Assembly: GCA_022376465.1 (NCBI GenBank)
Contig: JACDTU010000001.1
Coordinates: forward strand, 124,001 to 188,000
DNA length: 64,000 nt
Direction of reading: 5' to 3'
From: Cubamyces lactineus
Taxonomy: Eukaryota; Basidiomycota; Agaricomycetes; Polyporales; Polyporaceae
A model generated the notes under the pieces. It made no database searches. It saw nothing but the letters and a program-made list of their open reading frames with translations, and was not told the origin of the DNA. Both the position numbers and the translations under genes were made by a program. This document shows positions 33,350 through 46,010 of this stretch, piece after piece; position 1 is the stretch's first letter, and every line of letters begins with the position of its first letter.

Positions 33350-35276
33350 ATGATGGAATCTTTATTTTGTCTGCGCAAACTCAAGGCTAGATCAACGAAG
33401 GTACCGGTCTCTTCTCCAGATACGGTTGATCATAAGCAGAAATTCGGCTCCCTCACATGGATGGGCGATATACGTGAGTACCAGATCGCGATTAGCTCTG
33501 CAGTATTCCTTAGTCTTATTACCTCTTCTAGACCCTGGCAACTCTACGATTACGATTTCTCAGCTCCCCCCGGAACTCCTTGCACAGTGTTTCCTGTGGT
33601 ACATTCGCACCGTTTATTACTGGCCCTGCAACAAGAACCAAGGTACAAATCCGCGACCGTACGCGTGGCTCGTGATTAGGCATGTCTGTCGCCATTGGCG
33701 GCACGTCGCGCTCACCCATCCCGAGCTGTCGAGCTATATCTATCTCACAAGCACCGCCGACCTCATTCAGGATCTCCTCGATCATTCAAAGAGCGCACCA
33801 CTTCGCGTTTGCGAGTCTGGCCATTGGGAATACGGGAGGAACGGCAGTGCGCGAAAACTCGTACTTGACCATTTCGCGCGCGTAGAAACGGCACTATTCC
33901 ATTTCTCTAGTGCCATTCCCAACCCGGTACCGTCTCTCGAGTCCACGATCTATCCATCGCGGCGACCTGCTGCCCTCGCTCGCAGTCTCCACCTGTCGTT
34001 TTGGACACTCCCCTTGTCAACTCCCGCCGCATTCGTGTACTTTGACTTCCCCTACTTAGAGGAGTTCACCTGCGTCTTCGGCAGCGTATCGATCTTTGGT
34101 CGGATGCTAGGTCTCAGCTTGCGACGACTTGAACTTCGGAATTGTCTCCACATCTCCGCGCTCGACCCACTCATCGCCATGTTTGCCAGCACACGGAACC
34201 TAGAGGAGCTGGTCTTGAGAGACGCCTTCAGGGGCTATGTGGTGTCTATGGACACGCTCGTCGTAACCTACGCTCCGGATCAAACAGTGACTTTACCACG
34301 CCTTCGAACTCTTCGTATCATCGACACAGACTTATCTCAAGTGCTGGCTCTCCTCAACCGACTTCAATATCCCGCTGCCACCTCAGTTAGCTTCCAAGGA
34401 CTAGAATTCCTTGCGGAGCCTCCCCTGGTGATATCTATGGACATGTTCTTCTCACATTTGCGACAGCGGACCCCTGATTCCTCTCCTCCGCCTCTCTTCC
34501 GCTCTGTTTCCATTCATCGCCCTTCCCTGAACCACATCGAACTTCATATCTGGAGGGAGCACATGACGCTTGCAGAACTTGAGGCGAAGCGCGAAGCCGG
34601 TGACGCAACAGCGTCTTTCTCATTCGTTTGTCCAGACATCCCCAGTGGATTCGTCTCATCACTCTTATCGCACGCTCCGTTGGCCGACGTGCAGAGCGCA
34701 AAACTCTCCGAGGCCGTCGTCTCAGGCGTCATGTCCTGGGGTTCCGTCTTACAGGCACTGGTCTCGCTCGAGGAGCTCGAAGTTGACTACGAGGTCTTCA
34801 ACAACACAGGCGAAGACTCCCAGCTTAGCTCAGAACCCTACCTCGGATTCACCTCGAGCGATAATGACAGCAGAATGTTCCCCAGTCTCCAACGCTTGCG
34901 CGTCCGAGAGCGAAGGCATGAACATTCTGCCTTGCCTCCTGCAGAGAACCACCCGCCCTCAGCGCTGCAACCCGTCGCTCGGGAGCTTTGCAGTCGCGCA
35001 CGGAAGGCATCTTCCCAGGCTGTCGCAGAACGCGATGCTGGCCTCAGCATCGAGATGGAAGTGGTTGACTTCCACGGTCACGACGCCGACGTCTGCATTT
35101 GCGGGCTCCAGATCTATTTGGATGAACATCCGGACGAGACGTTGCCTGGGGACGATGGCGCACCGGAAGATGGGTTGGATGAAGGTGCAGCGTTCCGCCG
35201 GACTCGCTCGTCTCGACTGAGGTCCTGGGTTGCGTCCCACATGTCTCGGTTGCGTAGGCGTGCTGGGCAGCCATAG
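33350..35276 (+). CDS. F-box domain protein, long intact copy
   Basis: Two exons: 33350-33473 (MMESLFCLRKLKARSTKVPV) and 33532-35276, joined over a 58-nt GTGAGT...CTAG intron with matching phase; about 622 residues. Right after the junction comes a canonical F-box, ITISQLPPELLAQCFLWYI, then VIRHVCRHWRHVALTHPELS, the usual 'CRxWR' helix of agaricomycete F-box proteins. Leucine-rich stretches follow (LRRLELRNCLHISALDP, LEELVLRDAFRG, LPRLRTLRIIDTDLSQ). The C-terminus is less usual: DFHGHDADVCICGLQIYLDE and a basic tail RLRSWVASHMSRLRRRAG. Likely an SCF substrate adaptor; substrate unknown. A decayed copy of its C-terminal coding sequence is found at 39216-39400. Confidence 0.85.
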
Positions 35277-35459
35277 GCACATTCTGGATGGTGATTTCTT
35301 CACTGGCAGTTGAACCGAACAACTCCCACGACCGTGTCATGACAGTGGATGTAGGCTACACGTCAGCGCGTCAACCCAAGTGGTGGAATTTGATTGTGGA
35401 CGGGAACCGCCCCGCATGCAGTAGCCAAACGAGGGTCATAGGCGCTGGCTAGAAGCGCT

Positions 35460-35831
35460 GGACCGCGCGCAGCTCAGGCTTGAGTTCACCGTCCGGCTCG
35501 AGCTCTGCTACTTCCATCTGCTACCTGGATTCTGTCAGCGAAGGCCTACACGAAGGCGTTGCGTACTCCTCATAATTTCCCACTCGAGGAGCAAGCAACA
35601 CAAAGGTGAGGCCGTGAACCAACGGGTAAGTCGGATCAGGGACCACACGAGGCGACGAGTCCCATACAATGCATGCAAGGTTATAGATAGACGTGAGGGT
35701 CCGATGCCGAAGGAACACCGGTGCTGTAGTCTGCTGATCAACAACTTTCTGCAGAAACGATGCCTTTTCGCACTCCTTCTCAGTTTCTGACTGGGACCTT
35801 GTCGGTGGGCACATTCAACAAGAATCACCAA
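35460..35831 (-). CDS. Possible cytochrome c oxidase subunit VII (COX7)-like small protein
   Basis: Minus-strand frame from about 35814 reads ASFLQKVVDQQTTAPVFLRH, which resembles the N-terminus of fungal COX7 (a small inner-membrane subunit of complex IV with the pattern LQK.F......P...RHPRS). The frame continues with a hydrophobic part (PTYPLVHGLTFVLLAPRVG), and a last exon after an acceptor near 35522 reads MEVAELEPDGELKPELRAVQ and ends QRF, TAG at about 35451-35460. The intron pattern between these parts was not solved, and RTLTSIY replaces the expected PRS, so the gene may be diverged or spliced differently. Convergent with the F-box gene. Family call tentative. Confidence 0.35.
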
Positions 35832-36486
35832 GTATCACATGCGTACTACATCATGCTCGGTACGTCTGAGTCATTTCGTGCAGATTGAGATAAACTGAGC
35901 CATCGTAGTAGCTGACAGGAAGGTCCAAGGTGGAGGGCGACGATACGACGAGGTTGTCGTTGCAGTCTCAAGAGCTCTGCCCTGAACGAGAACAGGTGAT
36001 TGTTCTTCGACTTCGACCAGCAACCAGATAGAAGAGCGCTATGGAACTTTATCAGACAGCGCCGACATCCGACAGATGGCTGGCGTTGCTTCTCTACCCA
36101 ATAGCGCTGCGTGGACCTCAGGTGACCAGCATCTTTTGCTAGGTATGAGTGCTTTGTACTCTTAGTCTTGCATGCAGTTTCCTGGCCATACCTTCATTCA
36201 CTCGGCTTTGATCCACAGAACGTGCGATACCCAATTACCCGACTATACTACGAGTAGTGGTGTCGAAGGCACTCTGCGCCGTTACATCTGGACAGATGGC
36301 AGAGGTTAACGGACGCTCCGCAATCAGTGAGTTCTGTCTACCATGTACCGCCGAGCGACCGGGCGAAACGCCGAAGGCACTCGTTTTGATTAGCCTGTCA
36401 TGGAGGCCCTCGAGCGCCCTATAATGCGCCACCAAACTGAGTCGCGATAGCACGTTCAACTGGCCTTTGCCTTGCTGACCTCCCCA
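35832..36486. other. Spacer, part of a duplicated unit
   Basis: No gene recognised. A segment near 36060-36080 (GCCGACATCCGACAGATGG) resembles 39962-39980, and both lie about 430 nt before a DUF6534-type start codon, so this spacer belongs to the duplicated unit. Confidence 0.45.
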
Positions 36487-38776
36487 ATGTCTGGCCTTCC
36501 GTCCAGCTCTCCCCCAGCAATGCCATCGCTAGGTCCAACCTATGGCGCCGTTCTGATGGGAACGCTAGTCTGCTCTGCGTATGGAGTTCTGCTGAATCAG
36601 TAGGAAGTTACCATTAGTACTGACTGCCCTCTCAGTCTGTATGGGCTCGCGCTACATCAGGGATATCGATACTACAGGATGTACCATTCTGATCCGATGC
36701 TCTTGAAACTATACGTGAGCAACTACCGTCCTTCGCAACGCTTGGCGGAACTAACGATCTCTAGGTGTTCATGATTGTGTATGCCAAATAATCCTGCGTA
36801 ACGAGCGACATCCATAGTAATCCTATATATGTAGGCTCTTCGACACCGTTCAGACCGTCTTAACAATCCATACATGGTGCGTCTTATGAGACCGAACAAG
36901 TATGCTCGATCCACTGACAACTGCACAGTTATTGGTACTTGGTCACGAATGCCTTCGATCCCTCACGCCTCTATACCGGTATCTGGTACGTCTCTTCCAC
37001 AACATATACAGGACAATAGTATCTATAAGATCACAGGTCAATCAATGTAAGTGCGGCAGCACCTGTTTGAAACATAACCAAGCCAATCTCCTCCTCGCCC
37101 TAGCTGCTATCGATGTTGGATGTAAGCTCCCAAGCCCTGAGTCGCCACATGTTTTTCCACTGATCATGGGCCTCTGCGCAGTGCTGCATCATCGCCGCAT
37201 GCCAATGGCAAGTGTCGAGCCATATCCCGTAGGTTGGGGATGCTTATCCAGTGTTTCAAACTTGTCAGCTTCTACGGTCGGCAGGTATACGTTTGTAAGT
37301 CTTAGAGTGGTTCCTTCGGCAGATTCCATATACTGATGCCGTGTAGTGGTCAACCGCTCGTACAGAGGCCTCGTCGTCACTGTGGTATGATCAGTCAGTC
37401 CAGTTGTCGCCAATGGATCGGGAGCTGATGCACGCACATCCGTGAATATCCACACAGGCCGTGGCGATGGGGGCAATGGGGATCGGTACGTTCAGCTTAC
37501 GCCAGAGTTGGTCACACATTCTCAGCTTTTTCTATCTCGTGCAGGCTCTGCGATTGGTGGGTGCTATGACATTCCGCCGGTGGATATCGAAGCGTCTAAC
37601 AATTTAGTCTAGCTGTCACAATCGAGGCGTACGCGACCTCTCAACCCCATCGGAACAGAGCCTAATGTGATCTGTGCATTCTAGCTTCGTTACGCCCAAC
37701 TACGTCGTATACGAGAGATATTCGGTACGTCCTACGACCATGCACGAAGGTATAGGGTACTCACGATACTATCGTGTAAACATAGTGGCTAATTCCCATA
37801 GCTTTCGGGGCGGTTATCACGAACGATCTGATGCTGACCGGGATCCTCACCACAATCCTCCACCGCAGCCGCACCGGATTTAAGCAGTGAGTACTATGCC
37901 TAATCTACTCGGCGAGTGTGACTAATGTCTGCTCATCGCGCCATCGTAACTGTGCAGAACGGATTCGTTGATCGACACTCTTCTTCTCTATGCAATATGC
38001 ACTGGTATGTTTACATCTTGAACTCGCTATTGAGCGCGACACTGCACAACCTATCTCATCACAGGCCTCATCACGAAGTAGGCGACATAGCCCTCGTTGC
38101 GTTGTATATGATTTCACGAGACACTCTCTAGCATATTCAGCATTCTGGGTTTTATCACAGTACGTCGTTGATATATCTCTGCCCCAGAACGTCAGCGCGA
38201 GCCTCACGCTATATTAATGTCATGCGGTCAGGCTCTCGTCCTCCCCAGTGCTATGCTAGATATTTTGGCTAGCATCGTAACCACGAAATGTGAGTTGATC
38301 CGGATGCGACATCATCAACTCCATCTGACAGACAGCCTTGACAGTGTACGTCAACTGTGTACTCGCAGCGTGAGTAATCGGTCGTCTCTGCGGAACCAAA
38401 GTAGGACCTCAAGTGTCGTGTTGTTGCATGAACTTCGGCCTCGCTTGATACGTCCAATCCAAAAGGCTGAACACTAGGAAGTCGCTCCTCGCGGACAGTA
38501 CCGGCGTCATTGAATACACCACACGGGAAGACGTGACCGTGGTTTTTACCAGGACCCACGATCGCAGCACCATGCACGGCGGTGGAGGTACGGCCCAAAG
38601 TCAGGAGGTGAGTACTACCAGCATGTACCAGCCGTATACGGTGCTGAACGTCCCGTCTGTCCTCACAGCTCGACGTTACCGCGTTCTCAAGAGATACAAG
38701 CCGTAATGCAAACTCCAAAGATAGGCTAGTCGGCTATATGTTCGATGACGATGCCAGAGCGACAGGTTACGCCTGA
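36487..38776 (+). CDS. DUF6534-type multi-pass membrane protein, gene 2
   Basis: Start MSGLPSSSPPAMPSLGPTYG at 36487; donor GTATGG then an exon LYGLALHQGYRYYRMYHSD (36636 on). Later family landmarks: DTVQTVLTIHTW (36843-36875), YWYLVTNAFDPSRLYTGIW (36930-36985), FGAVITNDLMLTGILTTILH plus RSRTGFKQ (37800-37885), DSLIDTLLLYAICTG (37960-38005), ALVLPSAMLDILASIVTTK (38230-38290), YVNCVLAA, and LNTRK..LADSTGVIEYTT (38467 on). The end LDVTAFSRDTSRNANSKD...RATGYA gives TGA at 38774-38776. Ten or more introns. The exon beginning VFMIVYA (36766) meets a stop unless an unusual donor is used, so one membrane segment may be damaged. Role of the family unknown. Confidence 0.6.
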
Positions 38777-39215
38777 GGCTCTGAGCAGACCAGTGCGGAC
38801 ATCAGCCATACGAAGGCTCTTATAAGGTGGCAAGCCCTTCATGCCGCTGTAGGCTCGCAGCACGCTGACTCTTCCCTCAGCCTCTATTCTATCTATGCGC
38901 GACGAAGAACATTTCCCAGTAATATTACCGGGGCCTATGATGCTCCTGATATGCAACAACCGTATACCTAGTCAACAAAGGGCCCCGTTCTGCCAGTGAA
39001 CGTCCAGCTGAAATTGGGCGACGGCTCAAAGGCGGCGGCGGGCGAGTGCAATGGCTATGCTCCTCCTGTGTCTTTCCGTCGTCTTGACATTTATGCGAGC
39101 CTGCTCTATGTGCGCGTGAGACTTGGCGATAACAGGACGACGACGGAGAGCGGTTTGCTTAGAGACCAGAGAGTCGGACGTGATGGTATCCAATCGCGCA
39201 CACCTTAATCCATTG
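38777..39215. other. Intergenic spacer
   Basis: No coding frame with family resemblance. An open frame at 38996-39208 has no recognisable features. Confidence 0.4.
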
Positions 39216-39400
39216 CAGAGCGAGACGTCGTCATGAGCACTGATATTGAATTAGCGAACTTCCATGAACACGACGTTGACGTCTGCATCTGCAGGTTCCT
39301 AATCTATCTGAGCGAGCACCCATGGGATGAGGCAGCGACTGGACTGTCAGAGTGAGGCGGCGTATTGCCGAGTTCGTTCATCTCGATGGAGGTCGTGTCT
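39216..39400 (+). pseudogene. F-box gene 3' fragment
   Basis: Reads STDIELANFHEHDVDVCICR then FLIYLSEHPWDE, matching the C-terminal part of the F-box protein at 33350-35276 (SIEMEVVDFHGHDADVCICG, LQIYLDEHPDE). The DNA resembles 35020-35235 but the frame breaks after the shared segment (TGA near 39353), and no upstream F-box coding sequence is present. It is a relic of a duplication. Confidence 0.75.
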
Positions 39401-40392
39401 TGATTCCTCGTTTATGCAGGAGTGTTTGCTCGATATAACGTTCAGCTGATAACTAGGCTGTGGCGGAGTTGCATAGAGATGGGATTCAACGTGCAGTCAT
39501 GCTGGCCACAAGCGCACTAGTTTGGGCGCTTAAACCAAACCGCTGGGTGGCGCTAGCGGCAGCTGCACTGTGCTGCTGCTTGAGTTTGGCCACATCCTTT
39601 CGCAGTTTCGCATCTGATCCGAACCCCTTCAGGTCTTCTCTGGAGCCTCTTTCAAAGATTCTAAGTACGCAAGTTCACGCGCAACATACTATCTAGACGG
39701 CGGCCTCATCGGGCATGTCGCTCAGACGCGCCTCCGAGTCGACCAGTAAATGGCTGCTAGCACCCTGCGCGATGGGGAGGTGTAGGGACTGCGGCATACC
39801 GAGCGACCTTAATACCTTGTCAGGCTGTCCGTTGAAGACGTGGTGATGTCACGACTGCGATCTTCGTCCAATTCATCTGGGATGAGTGTCTATCTGCTAC
39901 AAGTTGTTCCTTGATACCGACCGTCGGCCAGAACTTGAACACCAAACTTTGTTCAATGGTGCCGACGTCCGACAATGGGTACAGACCGCCTTGCTCCACT
40001 GCCAGAGACGGATTTCTGCTAAGTAACACCCTTCTACTCTCGATTCTGCGCGTGATATCTTAGCTAAACCCCCGTGTAGCTATCATCGATCAATGGATGG
40101 TGTACCCCATACATGCCAGTGGGATAAGGAAGTATACCAAGGCCGTAGGTATTAGCGATATTGAGGACGTGCAGCGCTTGGACCTTCTTATAGACGACCT
40201 ACGTCGTCGGAGGCTAAATCTAAAATGACTCCCGTCTTCGACGTACCGCCCAGACTAGCTGATGCTTCGCGCGGCGCGGTCAACGCCACGAATCTCGTGT
40301 GTCATAAGGCCGGAGCGACGAAGGATAGCGTATGCCCTCACCTACGCTACCTAACTGGGACTCATTAACGACACGTACTCTGGATCCTCGAC
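39401..40392. other. Spacer, part of the duplicated unit
   Basis: Contains the counterpart (39962-39980) of the spacer segment near 36060. No gene recognised; the position where the COX7-like gene would be expected by homology has nothing recognisable. Confidence 0.4.
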
Positions 40393-42761
40393 ATGCCGAC
40401 CTCTGTAGGCTCAAGCCCCTCGCTCGCCTCTCCGCCACCGGTACCGTCATTGGCTCCAACGTATGGCGCCATATTGATTGGAACCCAGTTGAGCCTCATG
40501 TATAATGAGTCTTACTATGGTGCCCGAGAAACGCACTCATGACCTCGATCGGCCGGTAACTCAGATTGTGTGGGGTAACTCTGCACCAGGGATATAGATA
40601 TTCTAAACACTATCAAGCGGATTCGGCACCCTTGAAATCATACGTACGTCGCAGACATCCTGTAACGCGCCTGGAAGCACCGCTGACTAAAACTCTCAGG
40701 TGTTGGCACTGATGTATGGCTGACAGTCGTACTCAGGGTTTCGTGTAGAGTGACCTTAGCGACTACAGCATCTCTGATACGATTCAAAGCGCTCTATCGA
40801 TCCATACATGGTGCGCTTAATTGGGTCGGTTAGCGCCGTATTCGGTGTAGCTCACGATGTTCAAGTTATTGGTTTCTAATTTCGCATCACTCTGATCCAT
40901 CACATCTCTATACCGGCCTCTGGTACGTCTTCCATAGAACCACACCCCGTGAAAATATTCTAACAACACGCAGGTCTCTCAACGTGAGCACCACAAATCT
41001 GCATAGCTCGCGATCGAACCCATCTGATCCCGCGATAGCTGCTAGCATTGCTAGATGTAAGCCTCCGCGCCCCTACATCGTGCAATAATTGACAACATGT
41101 GACCGTGCAGAGTTGCATTATCACTGCGTGCCAAAGGTCAGTTTCAAACTGTGTTCCTTTCGTGACACAACGCTTAAACAAGGCATCGCTCGCGCTAGTT
41201 TCTATGCTCGCCAGGTATATGTGTGTAAGTACCAAGTCTCCACCTTCAAGTTCCCCGTTCCTTGGCACCTGCCATCCTGTCATCAACTCACGCTGCGTAG
41301 TGGCCCATCGCTCATATAGAAGCCTAGTCGTTTGTGTGGTATGTTCAACCAATCCGTATATTATCAACGCCTAGGAACTGATGCGTATACTGTCATGAAG
41401 GCTGCTGTGATGGGAACAGTGGCGCTCGGTATGTTGGCCTCGCACCAGTCCCTTGCCGTTCTGTGGTTCATGCGATCTTCTACGTATAGGGTCTTCAATC
41501 GGTGCGTGCCGCGATTCCACTAAACAGATCCCTGGGCTTCTTACTGTAGTGCATCAGCGATTGCAGTTGAAGCGTACGCGATCTCTCATAACTCCCCTGT
41601 ATTCAAGGTTGTCTCAGGTTGTCTCACGCGAAGGGTATGTCCCGTTTCTAGATTCGCTCAGCCAGATTATCTCGCGTACAAGAAGTACCTGGTATGCTCT
41701 ACTACCGTTCGTGAGCGCCGATAGCGCTTACCGCCGCACCGTCCGCATGCACAGTGGTTGATCCCTACGGCGTTCGGCGCAGTCATTACAAGCGATATCA
41801 TGCTCACTGGGGTCCTGACCGTGACCCTTCACCGCAGTCGCACCGGATTCCAGCCGTGAGCACCCCTCTCCATCTACCCTATGAGTCTCAATCGCTCAAG
41901 CGCTCACCCCTGGTCTCTTTGCATTTGTGCTATCTAGAACAGACTCGTTGATCGACACTCTGATACTCTACTCGGTTTGCACTGGTACGCCGCCGCATCT
42001 TGAGTTCTTCATCAACACTCAAACCGTCTGGGGACAGGGCTCATCACGAAGTACGCTTCTTGAGTGATCTCCGTTGCGTTTCTCGCGTACTTACAAGGAC
42101 CTCTCGTCAGCGTGTTCAGTCTCTTGGGTTTCATCATCGTAAGTCGTTGGCAGCGTGCCTCCGCCTCGCGACATGAGCATACTGACCATGGAATATTGCC
42201 AGGCCCTCGTCCTACCGAACGACATGCTTTATATCATGGCCAGCATCATAACGACAAAACGTGAGTGAAAATGGATGCGACACCAGTGCATACTACATAT
42301 ATCTAATCCCCAAAGCAGTATATGTGAATTGTGTACTTGCGGCGTGAGTTTCCCCCTCTGTCTCTAGTGGTGAAAGGCTGAGATCTAACATCTCGCGACA
42401 ACGGTGGAACGAACCTGACTTGGCTCGTTTCAATCGTAAGGCTGAACACTCGGAAGTCGCTCCTCGCTGATAGCATCGGCACGTCTACCGTTGAGTTCAC
42501 CACACGGGCTGACGTCACCTTGATCTTTGCCCGGGCACACGATCGTAGCACCGTGTCTGGAGGTGGAGGTATGGCCCGTAGCCTTGAGGTGACTACTCGT
42601 TGCGAGTAAACGTTGTCGTGTGCACGATACTGACCCTCGCATCGTCTCTATAGCCCCATGTGGTCGCATCAGCCCGAGACAGGAGTTGCGATACGAACTT
42701 TAAGGGCGGACATAGTAGCGATGTCTCAGATGACGCATCCGGGGCAGAATGTCGCGTCTGA
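40393..42761 (+). CDS. DUF6534-type multi-pass membrane protein, gene 3
   Basis: Tandem paralogue of gene 2. Start MPTSVGSSPSLASPPPVPSL at 40393, then APTYGAILIGTQLSL; donor GTATAA, next exon VTLHQGYRYSKHYQADSAP (40570-40640). Further landmarks: DTIQSALSIHTW (40778-40810), FYARQVYVC (about 41198-41223), AFGAVITSDIMLTGVLTVTL plus HRSRTGF (41770-41855), DSLIDTLILYSVCTG (41943-41985), FSLLGFIIALVLPNDMLYI (about 42117-42237), MASIITTK, YVNCVLAA, and LNTRKSLLADSIGTSTVEF (42440 on). The end DVSDDASGAECRV gives TGA at 42759-42761. As in gene 2, the exon starting VLALMYG (40700) runs into a stop unless an unrecognised intron follows. Function unknown; 5' and 3' parts are clearly collinear with gene 2. 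Confidence 0.6.
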
Positions 42762-43764
42762 GCAGTTCAGTGCGGGCACTGGACACTCGCAGGACTTGAT
42801 ATCGTACATCATTGACTCACTCGCCTTTCAGCTTGTACTCGTTCCAGGTCTGGAAGCGACATTTTAGGGACATTATCTCTGCCTCTAGTATGGTTTCTTG
42901 CGCGCGATAGATGTTCATTCAAGTAAGGTACGCTTCACAGCTCGGGATACGGTATATGTGAGAACTCGAAGGCGGCAACAGGGGCGCAGCAGCTGTACCA
43001 AGCACTACATCTTTCGTCGTCCTACTCCCTCTCAAGGGGCCTAGGGACCTCTTGCAAGCATTACTCGATGGCTGCAAGGGATGATGATGATGATGGTCCA
43101 TCGTCATAAAGCCCCGGAGGTTCCAGCTCATCGACAACGAGCTATCGATCAAGCGCCGAGCAAGGGAGGCGACAGCCCATAATTCACACAATACGCAGCA
43201 TGGGTATGTTCTATTCTATCACTAGTGTACCATATGAGTATTGACATCTCTATCTACGGCAACAGTGAACGACTGTTTCCTGAACAACCGAAACAGACGA
43301 CAGCCCACGACGTGATACCAGATCGCATGCTGTCCTGCCCCTGGCTCTACCAGCATTTACCATGTGGACGCTGTCACCTGTACGAACGCTTCCCCGAGGA
43401 GCTCACGACGGGCGTGGCGCTCAGGTATATCTATTCGCTGTTTTACCAGGGGCGCCCATAGCCCAGATTCCCAAGAGTACTGCATCTAGAGCTGAGAGTA
43501 CAACGGCCTGCCGTCCGTCAAGCGATCGTGGGTTCCTCCCATCATCTCGCTCGAGCGTTCGCATAACGGGCTCGAGCGCGGTCCTGCTCGTCATTGGCCA
43601 CCGTTGGGATCTTCTGCTATATCTGATTGATTTTGACGTCGCGAATGCTTCCTCGGCGGTGCCCTCAGTCGTATAGAAGAAGGCATACGATGAGAAGTCG
43701 CGAAGGGTACTTCTCGCACTGACCCATATACCCACTGCTGAGTGCATTGCTGCTGTCGCGCAAG
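42762..43764. other. Intergenic spacer, about 1 kb
   Basis: Only short frames. Includes a short (ATG)n/(CAT)n-like run, ATGATGATGATGATGG, at 43082-43098. Confidence 0.4.
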
Positions 43765-45314
43765 ATGGTGTCGATCCTGGCTGCGAACCTCGTGTCGATG
43801 TACATCGAATGTGCGCTGTACGGGATCTTCCTCCTGCTCTCCTTCAGCTCGCTCGGGCTCCTCGTTCATCGCAAGAGGGCATCCTGCCGTGCGCTGCTCA
43901 CTACTCCTCGACTGAGCGTGTGGCCTCATCGGATCGCGTTCGTGTGGGCCTTGCTCAAGTCGCCTCTGATCACGGTCAACGTTCTCTTGATTCTGACGAT
44001 TACCGTGGTCAGTCACATTTCCATTCCTCCAATCGGTTCTCAAGGAAGATGAAGCAATGGCTGAGGGTTGGTGTGGTTGTATAGCATTGGTTGATCGGGA
44101 TGCGGCGGTTCTTCATCGCGATAGTCGACCACAAAGAGACCAAGCAATCTGGAGAGTTCCTGAACAACCTAAGCGAAGGTCTGGAGATCGCAAGGACGGC
44201 AGTCCTATTCGTCGATATGCTTTTGGCCGATATGGTGATTGTAAGTACCATAATCCGTCTCTTGAACCCGTTAATGGTCGAGTAACTCATAATTGTGGAC
44301 AATGTAGACATACCGGACATGGCTGGTCTGGAGGCGTGACTACCGCGTTATCGTAATACCTTGCTTCACCGTTGCAGGACTTGTCGGTAAGATCTACTCA
44401 TTGTTAACTATACAGTCGAGAACTCACGTGGTTGCCAGCGAGCGCGATTGGACTCCTGTACGTGTTCAAGACACTAAACCCAAATGCTGGCATCTTCGCG
44501 AGCACCATAGCCCCTTGGATCCTCGGATACTGCGTTGCGACTCTTGCGTGCGTCCGTTTCGTCGCTACACCTCTCATCAGTATCTAAGGCTAACTGAAGG
44601 CGTTGTCAGAACCAACCTGTATGGAACTGGTATGTCCCCAGACCTACGATGGTCTGATATTCTGCTACCGCAAGACCTCTCAATCTGACCACAACCAGCC
44701 ATGATCGCGTATAAGATCTGCAACATCAACTACCTCGCCAGGAAGACCGGGCTGATGCAAACGAGCGGAGGGAGTCTCCTCGTGAGTGCCTCGTCTGACC
44801 TACACTGCCCCTCAAATACACGACTCACCAACTCATGGCGGTCCCACGACAACAGGGAGGCCTAGCGATCTTCGTCGAGAGCGCGGCGCTATACAGCGCC
44901 TGGGCGACGCTCTTCGTCATCCTCTACCTCTCCCGCTCACCCCTGCAGACCGTCGGGTCCGGGTGCGGCCCCTCCATGATCGGCATCTCGTTCATGCTCA
45001 TCACCGTGCGCGTCGGCCTCGGCTGGAGCCAGGAATCCAAGTTCGGCCCTGGGGCGCCTCTTCCGGCGGGCTCCGGGCGTGGCGGGCACGGACAAGGACA
45101 AGGACGTTCGTTCTCGGGAGGTAGCGGAGGTGGCCTGCCAGGTCTAAGCCTGGGCAGCATGCGGTTCGGCGGGGACGGGCGTGGCGGGGAGAGCACGATC
45201 CCGATGCAGACGATCACGTTTGGCGTGACGCAGAGCGTCGAGCAGGACATCGACTATGCGTTGGAGTGTAAGGCTCCGGCGAGCGCGCACCTCGGACGCG
45301 ACGGGGGCGTTTGA
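43765..45314 (+). CDS. Multi-pass membrane protein, uncharacterised basidiomycete family
   Basis: Intron-rich gene starting MVSILAANLVSMYIECALYG at 43765. Membrane segments in order: ALYGIFLLLSFSSLGLLV, SPLITVNVLLILTITV, EIARTAVLFVDMLLADMVI, an exon with YRTWLVWRRDYRVIVIPC, PWILGYCVATLAL, AMIAYKICNINYLARKTG, LAIFVESAALYSAWATLFVI and SMIGISFMLITVRVGLGW. The pattern of about seven segments with 'YRTWLVW' is frequent in agaricomycete genomes; I know no assigned function. The cytosolic C-tail is Gly/Ser-rich (GSGRGGHGQGQGRSFSGG) and ends with PMQTITFGVTQSVEQDID, stop at 45312-45314. The GC-rich last exon is clearly coding; the middle introns were not all placed. Confidence 0.7.
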
Positions 45315-46010
45315 TCGTCCCCTTGCTATCTCATGCACGAGCGGCCGTACCGCCAGGCGCATATTTAGGACGAGGTTTAAGTCGACGCTGTGAAGCAGTT
45401 GGTTGCGCAGTTCGTCCGCCTACCTGTGACTGTCATGGTGTTCTTGACCGTTGCACAAATCTTCCCGAGTTTCTTTCTCCTATCTATTTGCATTTGTGCC
45501 AATGTGGATGGTGCATCGTCCTCTTTCTGTATCAGCCGGTAGAGGCGCTCTCGATATCCTGTATGACTTTGAGTGAGCCCATGCAAACCTGTAACCCAAT
45601 GTCATCAACGTTCGCATCCGAAGAAGTCCACGGTGCCAATGGTCGAAATAGCCTTTGAATACCCATCGCGAACTGCTATATATTCAAGTGTAACGATGAC
45701 GTACCTCAACGTGTCAGCACCGGTCCTTGAGATGTCGGACGCTTACCAGCGGCACATACTCGTACATTGACGAACACGACGACGAAGGTATAAGTAATGT
45801 CAAAAGTAAATATAAACAATGCAGTGGTGCTCTGTCCGTACACTAGCGCGATGGCCGATAACAGATCCAAGTTACAGATGCAGATAGATGCAGATGGGGA
45901 GGACATGTGTACCGGCCGACATTACCAGATAAGATCATACACACCACACGAGCCCGTCGGCGCGCGCCCACGACATGCCATGGCTCAAAGCCTCGAACGC
46001 AGGATGCTGC
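45315..46010. other. Convergent intergenic spacer
   Basis: Between two convergent genes; probably both 3' untranslated regions. No gene recognised. Confidence 0.45.
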
